A DNA stretch of 64,000 nucleotides, taken from the NCBI GenBank assembly GCA_946965045.2, contig OX337240.1, forward strand, positions 1,736,001-1,800,000. Reading direction: 5' to 3'. The DNA is from Epithemia pelagica. Lineage: Eukaryota > Bacillariophyta > Bacillariophyceae > Surirellales > Surirellaceae. Position numbers and translations under genes: made by a program. Positions 46,178 to 55,569 of the stretch are shown here, one piece after another (the stretch's first letter is position 1; each line of letters starts with the position of its first letter). The notes beneath the pieces are model-generated. The model searched no databases and was not told the origin of the DNA. It saw only the letters and a program-made list of their open reading frames with translations.

Positions 46178-46960
46178 TGTTACAATTCTTTCTGAATCGT
46201 AGGGACATTGATGCTCGGTAGAGCAGACAATCAGGTAGGTCACCAACCGATACAAGCTTCTCAGGGTCAGAGAAGCAAGCAAGTCGAAGTCTATCAGAAG
46301 GATAGTCGGGACACAAAAGAAGATGTGATAAATGGTGATATTGTTAGATTGTGTGTTGATTACTACGATAGGTCTACGTGAAATGTTCGGTCCTGCCAAG
46401 GGTCATGTGTCATAGGTTCTTGGCGGCAACAGGTTTGGAATAGTTGGAGTCGATTCATGTGATGTATATGACATGTATATGTGGGTGGATAACATATACA
46501 GGGTCAACAGCTCTTGCTTTGGGTTGGCATAGTTGTTTTCATGGCGCGCAGCTTGTTGACAATTTGGAGATTGTGGGAATGGAAATATGGTCTCGCGTGA
46601 TCGTGTGTCGTGCTTGGGATACTTAGACCGTTGGGTCGGATAGATGCCGACAGCGCTCGGATGTCGCTTGGGCGCGCTCGATGATTTCGGGCGCGTACGC
46701 TTAGGGCGTTAGTATAATGTCCGAGCAACGGCCAAATTTACGTCCGTTGTAATACCGCACGACCCAGTTTAGTCTTGAGAGTGAGTTCGTCAATCTATTC
46801 TCACTTTTCATGATTTGCGAAGAAATATAGGTCGATATAGCGCGAAGCTAGGGAACATAGCTCGAAGCTAGATGGCATGATGCGATAGCACGAGGCTATG
46901 TGACATGAGGAATCGATGAGATGTAGAATCTAACCACCATAGACGGTGAGAATTCTAACA
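46178..46960 (-). repeat. 3' LTR of copia element
   Basis: 783 bp, starting TGTTACAATTC and ending GAATTCTAACA in plus orientation. It matches 53779-54561 throughout by eye. The last two codons of Gag-Pol extend into its edge. Confidence 0.93.
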
Positions 46961-49900
46961 CTCCCCACAACTCGTCGTTTCAGCCTTGTCATCATTGGAT
47001 TTGTTGAGGTCTTGAACTTCTCCTTTCCAAAACAACAATGGCTTGAGCATGGGCCAAATAGATACGAAATCCCAATGTTTGCTAAGGATATCGGCAGGGT
47101 TGGTCTTTCCATCTTTCCAGTAGAATGCAACATACTTTGCTGCAATGGCTTCACGAACTCGGTGGTATGACAGAAGATGGTGTCTCTTGGATAGTATGGA
47201 ATGAGGGACGGTTGCATTGAGCACAACAGATCTGTTATCTCCGTACATGTAACTTCGCTCTCGGATAGGTACTCCAAGGTAGCGGAGAGAATGTCGTAAT
47301 TCTGTAATCTGATCTATTGCTGTCCTTGCAGCCACAAACTCGGATCCATAGGTAGCAGTTTCCACCGTGCTCTGTCTCTTGCTGTACCAGTCAATAGGTG
47401 TTCCATTCAACAAATGTAGAACAGCAGTGACGGATTTACCAGTGACTATGTCATGCATGAGATTGGCATCAACATAATGAGTTGTGGTAACATAGCGGCC
47501 AAGAGGTGTTGGGCAGTCTTCAGGAATACGTTCACTTGCATTCGGATAGACAGTGCGAGTCCAATCAAATTCTTGGGTAGGAAGACTTGAATAATCGGGC
47601 TCTCCAATCCTAAATCTGATTGCGCCTTCTGGGAGATGTGCAAGGTATCCATAGATACGCTTGGCTCTATCAAGATGTCCTTTCCTCGGAGCAGCACGAA
47701 AGCGTGATAGCGTCATTGTAGCGGTGAAGACGTCGAAACGACCAATAGTGATCACCCATTGGAGTTGTCCAATCAGAGTTTGGAAATGGCTAGTACCTTC
47801 TTCATCAAGGAGTTCAGAATCATCCAATTCAGGATGGTCTCCACCAATAAGAGGTGTTTTGGCTTTCTTGGGTTTCTCCTTGAAGATTCGTTCGAAAGTG
47901 TCCATCATCTTACCAATGTAGCGTCTTGGATCTGCTACTAATGTTCCATCAGAATCCTTGGTGTAACAACATCCCAAGTGGAAATCAATAGGTCCATCTC
48001 CTTTGAGTTTGAAGTTGTATTTCTCCTTCAGGATCTTGCAGATATTCCCAGGATCAGTAGAAATAATGGCTAAGTCATCAACGTATACGGCAATGTATTC
48101 GTAACAGTCTTCTCCAGGTGCTTTCCTCATCCAGATATCCGGATCTGCTTTGCTTGGTGAAAATCCCATGTCTGTCAAAACATCGAATAAGACATCATGC
48201 CAGCGTGCGCCTGATGACTTCAATCCATAAAGTGCCTTGTATATAATCAGGATGTGACCTTCTAATTCCTTGAATTCAGGTCCTGCGACAATGAAAATTT
48301 TCTCCCCTGTCAAGGCTTCCAGATATGCATTTCCAATATCTGCTCCCCATATTTCCAAGTCATTCAAAGTACCCAGGAATAAGGCAATGCGGAGGTTGCG
48401 AATGGAAACAACACCTGAATAGATTGTCTCAACAGGTTCTTTTGTGAGATGTCCATCTGCGACAAGTCTTGCTTTATGTCGTCCATCATGTTTTACGTCA
48501 AAGACAAGATGTACACGTATCTTATGATATCCTTCAGGTGCATTGGATACTTTCCCTTTAATGAAGATGGCTTTCCCAAAATCCTTGAATGTCTTGTAGG
48601 ACTGGATCTGTGACAATTCTAATTCTGTTGCATCCTGCCACTTTGTGTTGCCATGTTGTTTATCAAGAGCGACAGCTTCCTCATAATTGCGTGGTACTTG
48701 AAATCCAAACTTATACTTGACGGAATGGTGAACTTGTTTAATCCTTGACTGTTTGGCTGCTCGAATGAGACGTTTGCTTGTTTTGACATAACGTTTCAAA
48801 TGCTTCCATCCAGGTTCGTTGAGTAAACCATGTTTCTTTCCATAAATTGCTACAATGATCGGATCATCATTGGCGATGAGTGATAAAGGTTCATAGGTAG
48901 TCTCCCCAGTTTCCCAATCAACAAGCAAATTATATTTGCTCCCCTTGTAATCTGGATCAGTTGTGTTCAGTGGGCCTTGATGGGCAATGACATCCCTGAA
49001 CCTGAAAAGATTATCTCCAGAGGTTTGAGCTTGGTTATCTCGTTTGATATACTCCATGAGTTGATTATAGGATATCATCTCATCAACATCAGAATTTGTC
49101 TTTCGGTAGATGTACTTGACACGTTCTTCCTGTTTCGTTGCTTCTTCATTAAGATCAATGACTCGTTTGATGACACGTGCACGGTGTCGCTCCCCATTTT
49201 CTTCTGTGTCGCATAGGAATGTGCGTCCTATCATGTCGTCAAAATCGATCGTGGGCATTGGTTTGGATGGATCTTCACTATCACTGCGAATGAAGACAGT
49301 ATCAGCTTGCTTATCATTGTCATCCTTCTCAGACGAATCCTCCCCTGAAGGTCGATCCACACGTAGGTTAGGTGTAGTGGATGCAACACGGCGAACGGCA
49401 GAACGGTAGATGATCTGGTTATCCTGGGTGAGAATCTTCCAAGTAAAAGAATCACCAACGTTGTGAGCAAAACCAACCCAGTGGCCAAGTTTCTCATCAG
49501 AAGAAGATGGATATGAACCAGAATTGGGTTCAGCGGGGTCGACACGGTAGTAAACTTCATCCCAGAAAGGAAAGAACAAGAGATGAGTAATGTCGGGTGG
49601 GCGTCCGGAGAGAGCCTCAAGAGGAGTGCGACCGGAATGGGTGGGTGATGACGTATGGTTCAATAAGTCACAGACATACTCAAGGCAAAGAAGCCAGGTG
49701 TTGGCAGGGCAACCAGTGGCATTCATGAGAGCGTTGGTCATACGTTTAACGGTCTGATAACGGTTTTCAGCCTTATTCTGGTGTTGATGATAAGTTTCAG
49801 ATCGATACTCCCCAATAAGCAAAGTGCGAAGAATGTCTTTGACCTTTTGGGAGATGAGAGATGAACCACCATCACTGATAAGGGTCTCCATGGCACCACG

Positions 49901-52642
49901 AAACCGGATGTTATCCTGGAGAGTATTGACAAACTGTTTGGTTGACTTGATCCCATAGATATCAGTAACCAGAGTATCTCGACCAACAAAGATTTGTGCG
50001 ACTTTACCGCCATGGTCAACAGCAGGGGTGTCGGAGAAAACCGAGTCAGTAGCAACGGGTTCATGACGTCGAGGTATATTAAGGACCGGATTGCGAGCCT
50101 TGAAATGTTTCTTGAGGGTGTCGTGGTCAAAAGTAATGCTACCATTACGTGTAGTGTGCTTGAACGTATCGGCAATAACATCTTCAGATTGCCAACCAAA
50201 GAATGGACGGAACTTCTTCCAGTCATACGCTTCCTGGTAACGACGGTGGACAGAGGCATGAAGTGTAGGATCATTACCTTCTGCGTCAGCATAGATAGAA
50301 AAGAAGGGTGCGTCGTCAGGTCCATGATCATATGGGAGATCCAAAAGGAGATTGAGGTTACAAACAACACGATCAGTGTACTCCCCATAGTTGTCATATG
50401 GATGGTTCGACATACTACCATCAGTCTTGACGTGTTTCCAATCAGGATCATTGTCAGAGGGTGTGGGAGAATACGAATGGTCCAGAACACCAGGATCCCA
50501 TGTGTCGGGTGACGTGAAGATGATCTGAGGTAAGGTATCCATGTCATCGTCGCTGGGGATACCCAAGGAGTGGATGTAGGCTAACCCATCCTTGATGTGA
50601 AGGGGTATGGCACGACCATCAAGTGTAGTGATGCGTTGTTTACCATCAACTTTAACAGATCGTTCATCAACAGCAAGTCCGAAATGCTCGAATTGACCAG
50701 GAGCATGGATAGATAAGCCCTTTCCATAATAAGCATATTCATTGAAGATGCCGACAATAGGTCCGTCATTGGTCTCAAACTTTGCGGCACATGTGACGAC
50801 AGGAAGTCCAGTGAGTTCATGGTTATCAATACCCACAGTAGTGATATGGCGGCCAGTCTTAGAAAGGATGCGCATGTCAGAACCCGCAAGTCCTCCATTA
50901 GCACCACGGTCAATCAATTGATTTCCTGGTAAAGTAGATTTCCTGGAAAACAGATAGCGTGGAACATGTCCTGCTTGTTTATGCATGTTGGTTTTGAAAG
51001 TAACCTTCTTGCTCGTCTTGGACTTGGCGTTAGAAAGAACACTAGTCAGGTCAGTTGCCGGGTGATTGATATCAGTCGTCATGGCTTGGTTGATAAATTG
51101 TGTAACCGGATCTGAGTCATCTGGATGCTCAGGGACTACGCCAGGTGAGTCGTCATCAGATGCAACTTGGTTGGGGTCAGGATCAGGTTCCGGATCAATG
51201 TCGAGGGCATGTGTTTGCACTTTCCTCGGTGTTGTTGATGAAGGTGCTTGAATCATCTTGTTATACTCAATGATCAACTTGCGATCTTCTTCAGAAAGTT
51301 TGAACCATAGGTCACGCGGTAGACTAACCTTGGACAAAGAGGATGGAGATTCAGATGTCGCTGTGGTGTTGTGGACATGATACTCCATATCATCTTGTGA
51401 GGTTATGTCAGCATCTGTATCTTGGCCATATAGTGATTCATGTTGTTTGACATGTCGACGGCGACTATGAACAGATGACTGGGTTGCTTGATCATGGTCA
51501 TAAGCTGCGTCTAGAAGGAGACGGAAGTATGATTGATAGCAAAGGGATTTTGCACCGGATTTGGTGTTCACCACATTATCCAAGATCTTGACTCGGCGGA
51601 GATCAGGTACCTTTTCTACAGCTTGCATGAGGAAGGTCATCCTGGTATGATCAGGGATGCGATCAGACAATGTCACTAGATTGTCTAGCAAACGTAGCTG
51701 CTCTTGAAAGTGTAGAAGAAATTGACGTGTTGTTCCGCGCCATGTGTCGTCAAGACGTAGATTGGAAATGTAGTTGGTTAAACGGAGGACCTCTCGCTTT
51801 GCTAGGTCGGATTCGGTATGCAAAGAATGTAACTTCTGCAATACGGCACGCGCATCTTCATCATGTTCATGTTCACGTACATAGGCTCGACCTTGGTCAG
51901 TCTGAATGATACGGACAAGAACAGAGTAAAGAAATACTTGTTGCTCTTGGAAAAGTTCTTCGGCATACTCATCATCATGGGGTGGTGTGTATTTGAAATT
52001 CAGAACGTTGGATAGGCCTTGAGCCTTAGCTGTAGTCTTGAATACACGCCAGAATGAATCGTAGTATCGTTCATCCTTGAATACCTCATATGCAGTTGCG
52101 TCGCGCTTAGTTCCCTTTCTGAATGCTGTAAGGTCTTGTTGAGATTGGGATGCGGCAGTAACTGTGCTGACAGATTTCACAGATGACGGTGACTTCATTG
52201 GCGAGACTGGGACTTGACTAGGTGGTCCCTTAGAGAAATCTGTGTTGATCCTCCAAGTGTTGAACTCTTTCCTCGTTAGGTTCATCCAGTCGCTATTGGA
52301 TAGCTCGTCTTGAATTTCATTGGTCTTGTATATGGCCCAATAAGCCAAGAGCTTGATCTGCTGTCTTGTGGGGCCTTGTAGATCATGTGTCTGTTTGTTG
52401 ACCTTGTACTGTGTCAGTTCCTTCATGGATTCCTCGGTATTAGTTTGCATATACGAGATAACATGGGTAATGTTCTCAAAACCATGGTATTTCATCCACT
52501 TCATTAAGTAGTCAGCCCTTTCTTTGGTAAAGAATTGGCAGACAGTAAATATGATGTGGTCGAATAGGTCTGTGTCCGAGACATTGTCTTGGTTATCTTC
52601 TCCCTTAGGAGTCGTAGGTGTCTTGGGTGATTGAGGATCCAT
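46955..52642 (-). CDS. Gag-Pol polyprotein of copia element
   Basis: 1895 aa in a single uninterrupted frame from ATG 52642. Residues ~1-520 are Gag-like (helical, with no clear CCHC knuckle seen). The protease motif LIDRGANGGLAG has its Asp near residue 577. Integrase acids lie in VATDSVFSD (~866), LISDGGSS (~925) and HQHQNKAENR (~958). RT covers ~1360-1570, with YGLKSSGARWHD and catalytic YVDD near 1520. RNase H (~1724-1860) includes VDANLMHD, TYGSEF and YMYGDNRS. It performs particle assembly, reverse transcription and integration. The last codons overlap the polypurine tract, and the stop lies six bases inside the LTR. The protease has DRG rather than the usual DSG/DTG, which should be checked in related elements. 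Confidence 0.95.
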   Translation of the reverse strand: MDPQSPKTPTTPKGEDNQDNVSDTDLFDHIIFTVCQFFTKERADYLMKWMKYHGFENITHVISYMQTNTEESMKELTQYKVNKQTHDLQGPTRQQIKLLAYWAIYKTNEIQDELSNSDWMNLTRKEFNTWRINTDFSKGPPSQVPVSPMKSPSSVKSVSTVTAASQSQQDLTAFRKGTKRDATAYEVFKDERYYDSFWRVFKTTAKAQGLSNVLNFKYTPPHDDEYAEELFQEQQVFLYSVLVRIIQTDQGRAYVREHEHDEDARAVLQKLHSLHTESDLAKREVLRLTNYISNLRLDDTWRGTTRQFLLHFQEQLRLLDNLVTLSDRIPDHTRMTFLMQAVEKVPDLRRVKILDNVVNTKSGAKSLCYQSYFRLLLDAAYDHDQATQSSVHSRRRHVKQHESLYGQDTDADITSQDDMEYHVHNTTATSESPSSLSKVSLPRDLWFKLSEEDRKLIIEYNKMIQAPSSTTPRKVQTHALDIDPEPDPDPNQVASDDDSPGVVPEHPDDSDPVTQFINQAMTTDINHPATDLTSVLSNAKSKTSKKVTFKTNMHKQAGHVPRYLFSRKSTLPGNQLIDRGANGGLAGSDMRILSKTGRHITTVGIDNHELTGLPVVTCAAKFETNDGPIVGIFNEYAYYGKGLSIHAPGQFEHFGLAVDERSVKVDGKQRITTLDGRAIPLHIKDGLAYIHSLGIPSDDDMDTLPQIIFTSPDTWDPGVLDHSYSPTPSDNDPDWKHVKTDGSMSNHPYDNYGEYTDRVVCNLNLLLDLPYDHGPDDAPFFSIYADAEGNDPTLHASVHRRYQEAYDWKKFRPFFGWQSEDVIADTFKHTTRNGSITFDHDTLKKHFKARNPVLNIPRRHEPVATDSVFSDTPAVDHGGKVAQIFVGRDTLVTDIYGIKSTKQFVNTLQDNIRFRGAMETLISDGGSSLISQKVKDILRTLLIGEYRSETYHQHQNKAENRYQTVKRMTNALMNATGCPANTWLLCLEYVCDLLNHTSSPTHSGRTPLEALSGRPPDITHLLFFPFWDEVYYRVDPAEPNSGSYPSSSDEKLGHWVGFAHNVGDSFTWKILTQDNQIIYRSAVRRVASTTPNLRVDRPSGEDSSEKDDNDKQADTVFIRSDSEDPSKPMPTIDFDDMIGRTFLCDTEENGERHRARVIKRVIDLNEEATKQEERVKYIYRKTNSDVDEMISYNQLMEYIKRDNQAQTSGDNLFRFRDVIAHQGPLNTTDPDYKGSKYNLLVDWETGETTYEPLSLIANDDPIIVAIYGKKHGLLNEPGWKHLKRYVKTSKRLIRAAKQSRIKQVHHSVKYKFGFQVPRNYEEAVALDKQHGNTKWQDATELELSQIQSYKTFKDFGKAIFIKGKVSNAPEGYHKIRVHLVFDVKHDGRHKARLVADGHLTKEPVETIYSGVVSIRNLRIALFLGTLNDLEIWGADIGNAYLEALTGEKIFIVAGPEFKELEGHILIIYKALYGLKSSGARWHDVLFDVLTDMGFSPSKADPDIWMRKAPGEDCYEYIAVYVDDLAIISTDPGNICKILKEKYNFKLKGDGPIDFHLGCCYTKDSDGTLVADPRRYIGKMMDTFERIFKEKPKKAKTPLIGGDHPELDDSELLDEEGTSHFQTLIGQLQWVITIGRFDVFTATMTLSRFRAAPRKGHLDRAKRIYGYLAHLPEGAIRFRIGEPDYSSLPTQEFDWTRTVYPNASERIPEDCPTPLGRYVTTTHYVDANLMHDIVTGKSVTAVLHLLNGTPIDWYSKRQSTVETATYGSEFVAARTAIDQITELRHSLRYLGVPIRERSYMYGDNRSVVLNATVPHSILSKRHHLLSYHRVREAIAAKYVAFYWKDGKTNPADILSKHWDFVSIWPMLKPLLFWKGEVQDLNKSNDDKAETTSCGEC
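46961..46972 (-). promoter_or_regulatory. Polypurine tract of copia element
   Basis: On the minus strand the sequence TTGTGGGGAG abuts the 3' LTR, where plus-strand DNA synthesis would be primed. It is also coding for the last residues of Gag-Pol. Confidence 0.7.
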
Positions 52643-52962
52643 GGTGTTATTTGGTTGGTTCGATGTTTATTTAATGTGCGGTGTGATGTGGTTTATTTAA
52701 TGTGTGATGTGATGTGAACCCGGATGTACCACGTGTGCCACGTATGTACCACGTATGTAATACCCGGATGTGTGTTGTGATGTGCGACTCCTGGAAATTT
52801 CCGTTGATTCCGACAAATTTTCGCCGAGTTTCAACAAATTTTCGCCGAATTTTCGCGATTTGACGGGAATGTGTGGCGTGTTGTGCGACCAAGGGTACCC
52901 GGATGTGCGTTGAGTTTAAGTCTTGGAAAGGTTTTGAGAGGACGGGAGTTAACTATGAGTAA
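52643..52962. other. Spacer between ORF1 and Gag-Pol in copia
   Basis: 320 bp with short direct repeats: GTGTGATGTGATGTG-type motifs near 52679-52716 and repeated AAATTTTCGCCGA at about 52815-52850. No ORF of note. It may hold an internal promoter or translation signals for Gag-Pol. Confidence 0.5.
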
Positions 52963-53742
52963 TTAAGCTTCGGTCTCCGAATCCTCACTCTCTTCCGAAT
53001 GATCAGAGTCGTTTCCAGGCTCAGATGGGGCAGCACAAGCAACAGAAGAAGGGGTATCACCTTCAGCCAGGTGGTTCTCGACCTCGGTACGCAAAGGGTA
53101 GATAGTTGCACGATGGTCCTCGATGGTATGGACCTCGTGGATGTAGGCAACGTAGTTATCTAGGCGTACAACGTTAGGAGGCAGAGGGCAAGTCGTCGCG
53201 TTCACGACGTGGATGGTATTGTAGTATCCAGTTGGGCGCTCGAAGGTTAGGAAGCGGAGGTGGACAGTACGGATGGGGTTGCCCGAGAGGGCGGCCAAGA
53301 TGAGGCGACGCCTCGGAGAAGGGTGAAGTTGGTCGTTCAGACGGTCAATGTCTTCTTGGTCGACGATGTGGGTCACCGATTGGAACTGGCGTTCGATCTG
53401 GGTCTCCCCACGGATGATCTCGGGATCGAAGGTCGAACAAGTTGGTTGACGGAAGTACTTGATATGATCAGCAATCAACCGGGTGGTACGACGGGATCGA
53501 GAAGGGACGAGCCGACGAGGCGGACTCGGGGGCCGAAGCAACGGCGCAGGGATCGGAGCGTGAGGCTGGGTTGGAGTCTCGAATGGGTTGCTGTTGGAAC
53601 TGTCGACGGAGATGTTGACCGATGTGTTGGCTGCCTTCGGCGTCGGCACCAGTTCCTGCTGCACCAGGGTATCGGGCTGCCCGGGATGCAGTTTGGCTCG
53701 ATAGATCTGTCGTACAGGAGTGATAAGCTCGTTAGAATCCAT
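52963..53742 (-). CDS. Extra 5' ORF (ORF1) of copia element, unknown
   Basis: 259 aa from ATG 53742, only 36 nt inside the 5' LTR, so it is the first ORF of the genomic RNA. Residues ~40-90 are Pro/Ser/Arg-rich (PTQPHAPIPAPLLRPPSPPR, then basic). Residues ~95-215 look folded (SVTHIVDQEDIDRLNDQL, RRRLILAALSGNPIRTVHLR). The tail is acidic (DHSEESEDSETEA). No zinc knuckle, protease or envelope-like helix is seen. Copia elements normally carry one Gag-Pol ORF, so this is an additional protein. A Gag-like or RNA-binding role is conceivable but unsupported. Confidence 0.75.
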   Translation of the reverse strand: MDSNELITPVRQIYRAKLHPGQPDTLVQQELVPTPKAANTSVNISVDSSNSNPFETPTQPHAPIPAPLLRPPSPPRRLVPSRSRRTTRLIADHIKYFRQPTCSTFDPEIIRGETQIERQFQSVTHIVDQEDIDRLNDQLHPSPRRRLILAALSGNPIRTVHLRFLTFERPTGYYNTIHVVNATTCPLPPNVVRLDNYVAYIHEVHTIEDHRATIYPLRTEVENHLAEGDTPSSVACAAPSEPGNDSDHSEESEDSETEA

Positions 53743-53778
53743 GAAACCACAAGGAAATAAGCTTTGAGACTGTTAATC

Positions 53779-54561
53779 TGTTACAATTCTTTCTGAATCG
53801 TAGGGACATTGATGCTCGGTAGAGCAGACAATCAGGTAGGTCACCAACCGATACAAGCTTCTCAGGGTCAGAGAAGCAAGCAAGTCGAAGTCTATCAGAA
53901 GGATAGTCGGGACACAAAAGAAGATGTGATAAATGGTGATATTGTTAGATTGTGTGTTGATTACTACGATAGGTCTACGTGAAATGTTCGGTCCTGCCAA
54001 GGGTCATGTGTCATAGGTTCTTGGCGGCAACAGGTTTGGAATAGTTGGAGTCGATTCATGTGATGTATATGACATGTATATGTGGGTGGATAACATATAC
54101 AGGGTCAACAGCTCTTGCTTTGGGTTGGCATAGTTGTTTTCATGGCGCGCAGCTTGTTGACAATTTGGAGATTGTGGGAATGGAAATATGGTCTCGCGTG
54201 ATCGTGTGTCGTGCTTGGGATACTTAGACCGTTGGGTCGGATAGATGCCGACAGCGCTCGGATGTCGCTTGGGCGCGCTCGATGATTTCGGGCGCGTACG
54301 CTTAGGGCGTTAGTATAATGTCCGAGCAACGGCCAAATTTACGTCCGTTGTAATACCGCACGACCCAGTTTAGTCTTGAGAGTGAGTTCGTCAATCTATT
54401 CTCACTTTTCATGATTTGCGAAGAAATATAGGTCGATATAGCGCGAAGCTAGGGAACATAGCTCGAAGCTAGATGGCATGATGCGATAGCACGAGGCTAT
54501 GTGACATGAGGAATCGATGAGATGTAGAATCTAACCACCATAGACGGTGAGAATTCTAACA
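53779..54561 (-). repeat. 5' LTR of copia element
   Basis: 783 bp, same ends and sequence as 46178-46960. The adjacent internal sequence on the minus strand (GATTAACAGTCTCAAAG) does not start with TGG, so the tRNA primer is not obvious. Confidence 0.93.
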
Positions 54562-55243
54562 GTGGTAAGTTGATTGCAATGTCGACCTGAATGTTTCCTA
54601 TTATGGTCTAGCCCTTTGGATTGCTTTTCTTTGGCAGATTGATTTTGATAATCGTCTTAGTGATGACGTTGGCAATGATTGCCTTGTCAATGTGGATGGC
54701 ACGGATTTTCTTATTCGCCACAATGGACGCAAATTTTTCTCCTACAAGTATCAGCACTCCGGTCTCCGCTACGAGGTTGCAACGTGCATTCGCACGGGAG
54801 ATCTGGTGTGGATTTCTGGTCCATGGGAGCCAGGCATCTACAACGATCTGTCTGTGTTCCGCAACAGCGGAATCATCAATCTACTGGACGAGGGTGAACG
54901 CGTGGAAGCCGATGATGGCTACCGTGGTGAAGCGCCCATGTATGTCCGTTGCCCGTGCGTCTGTGGAACGGCAATCGAAGAATTCGAACGGATGGAAGCA
55001 ATCTGCCGACGACGCCACGAAACAATCAACAAACGATTTAAACAATTTGGCGCCCTCAAACAAGTGTGGCGCCACCAGCTCATCAATCATGGGAAGGCAT
55101 TTCGACTGGCTGCCGTTGTGACGCAGCTTTCAATCCAGCATGGTGAGCCTCTATTTGATGTAGACTACGTCGATCCCAATTGGGACGACGACTACATTGC
55201 TCAAATTGAGTATGGCCCAGATTTGGCAGCCGTGGAGCTCTAG

Positions 55244-55430
55244 AAGTTAGCGTATCTTTAATCTAGTAATTACTCATAGTGTGTTACTACAATTCCATTC
55301 CATTAGTAGACATGACCGTCCTCCCCAGTTGCCAAAATCTATGCTCGTTAGAGTGTCCTATGACTCCGACGCCCTACTTTTTTGCCTAAAACCCTGATTG
55401 TGCATAGTAGGGCCGATTTCCCCCAACTCC
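55244..55430. other. Right end of Harbinger-like element, with right TIR
   Basis: Non-coding sequence after the transposase stop, ending in the inverted repeat 55409-55430 and the TTC duplication. Confidence 0.85.
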
Positions 55431-55569
55431 TTCGAAACGAGGAGAGGGGGCGTCAACAACAACATCTATTCCATATGCCTCATAGATGTCAGAGGACAAG
55501 TGAAGAAGGCCTCATCACAACCCGAAAAAGACCGTGCTGTCTGAATTCATCATTCTTATCATCATCATC

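Larger units (their letters stand above)
46178..54561 (-). mobile_element. Full-length Ty1/copia (CoDi-like) LTR retrotransposon
   Basis: 8384 bp with two 783-bp LTRs that look identical, TGTTA...TAACA ends, and a 5-bp target duplication GTGGT (46173-46177 and 54562-54566). The coding strand is minus: the 5' LTR is at 53779-54561, followed by a 259-aa ORF and a 1895-aa Gag-Pol in the order protease, integrase, RT, RNase H, which is the copia order. The intact frames and matching LTRs indicate a recent insertion that may still be active. Confidence 0.95.
45756..55243 (+). pseudogene. DDE transposase of the Harbinger-like element, interrupted by copia
   Basis: Exon 1 is 45756-46175 (ATG 45756; another ATG at 45795) and exon 2 is 54638-55243, together 341 aa in phase. 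The ancestral intron was about 73 nt (GTAAGT at 54565 to GGCAG at 54637). The catalytic acids expected for a DDE_Tnp_4/Harbinger fold are in VNVDGTDFLIRH (first Asp), VEADDGYRGE (second Asp) and RRRHETINKRFKQFG (Glu). The domain is otherwise intact. It cuts and joins element ends. The copia element inserted after the GT of the 5' splice site; the target duplication recreates GTGGTAAGT only on the far side. Exon 1 now reads into the LTR and stops after a few codons. The gene is therefore probably inactive unless the 8.4-kb insert is spliced out. Confidence 0.85.
43585..55430. mobile_element. PIF/Harbinger-like DNA transposon (3.46 kb without nested copia)
   Basis: Terminal inverted repeats begin GGAGTTGGGGGAAATCGG (43585-43606 and 55409-55430; 18 bp perfect, 22 bp with one mismatch). 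They are flanked by a 3-bp duplication TTC (43582-43584 and 55431-55433). Unit 1 has the empty site TGTTTTCGAAACGAG at 32760-32774. Two genes diverge from a palindrome-rich centre: a Myb-like protein on the minus strand and a DDE transposase on the plus strand, the two-gene set typical of PIF/Harbinger elements, which also make 3-bp duplications. A complete copia element (46178-54561) is nested in the transposase intron. Confidence 0.88.
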
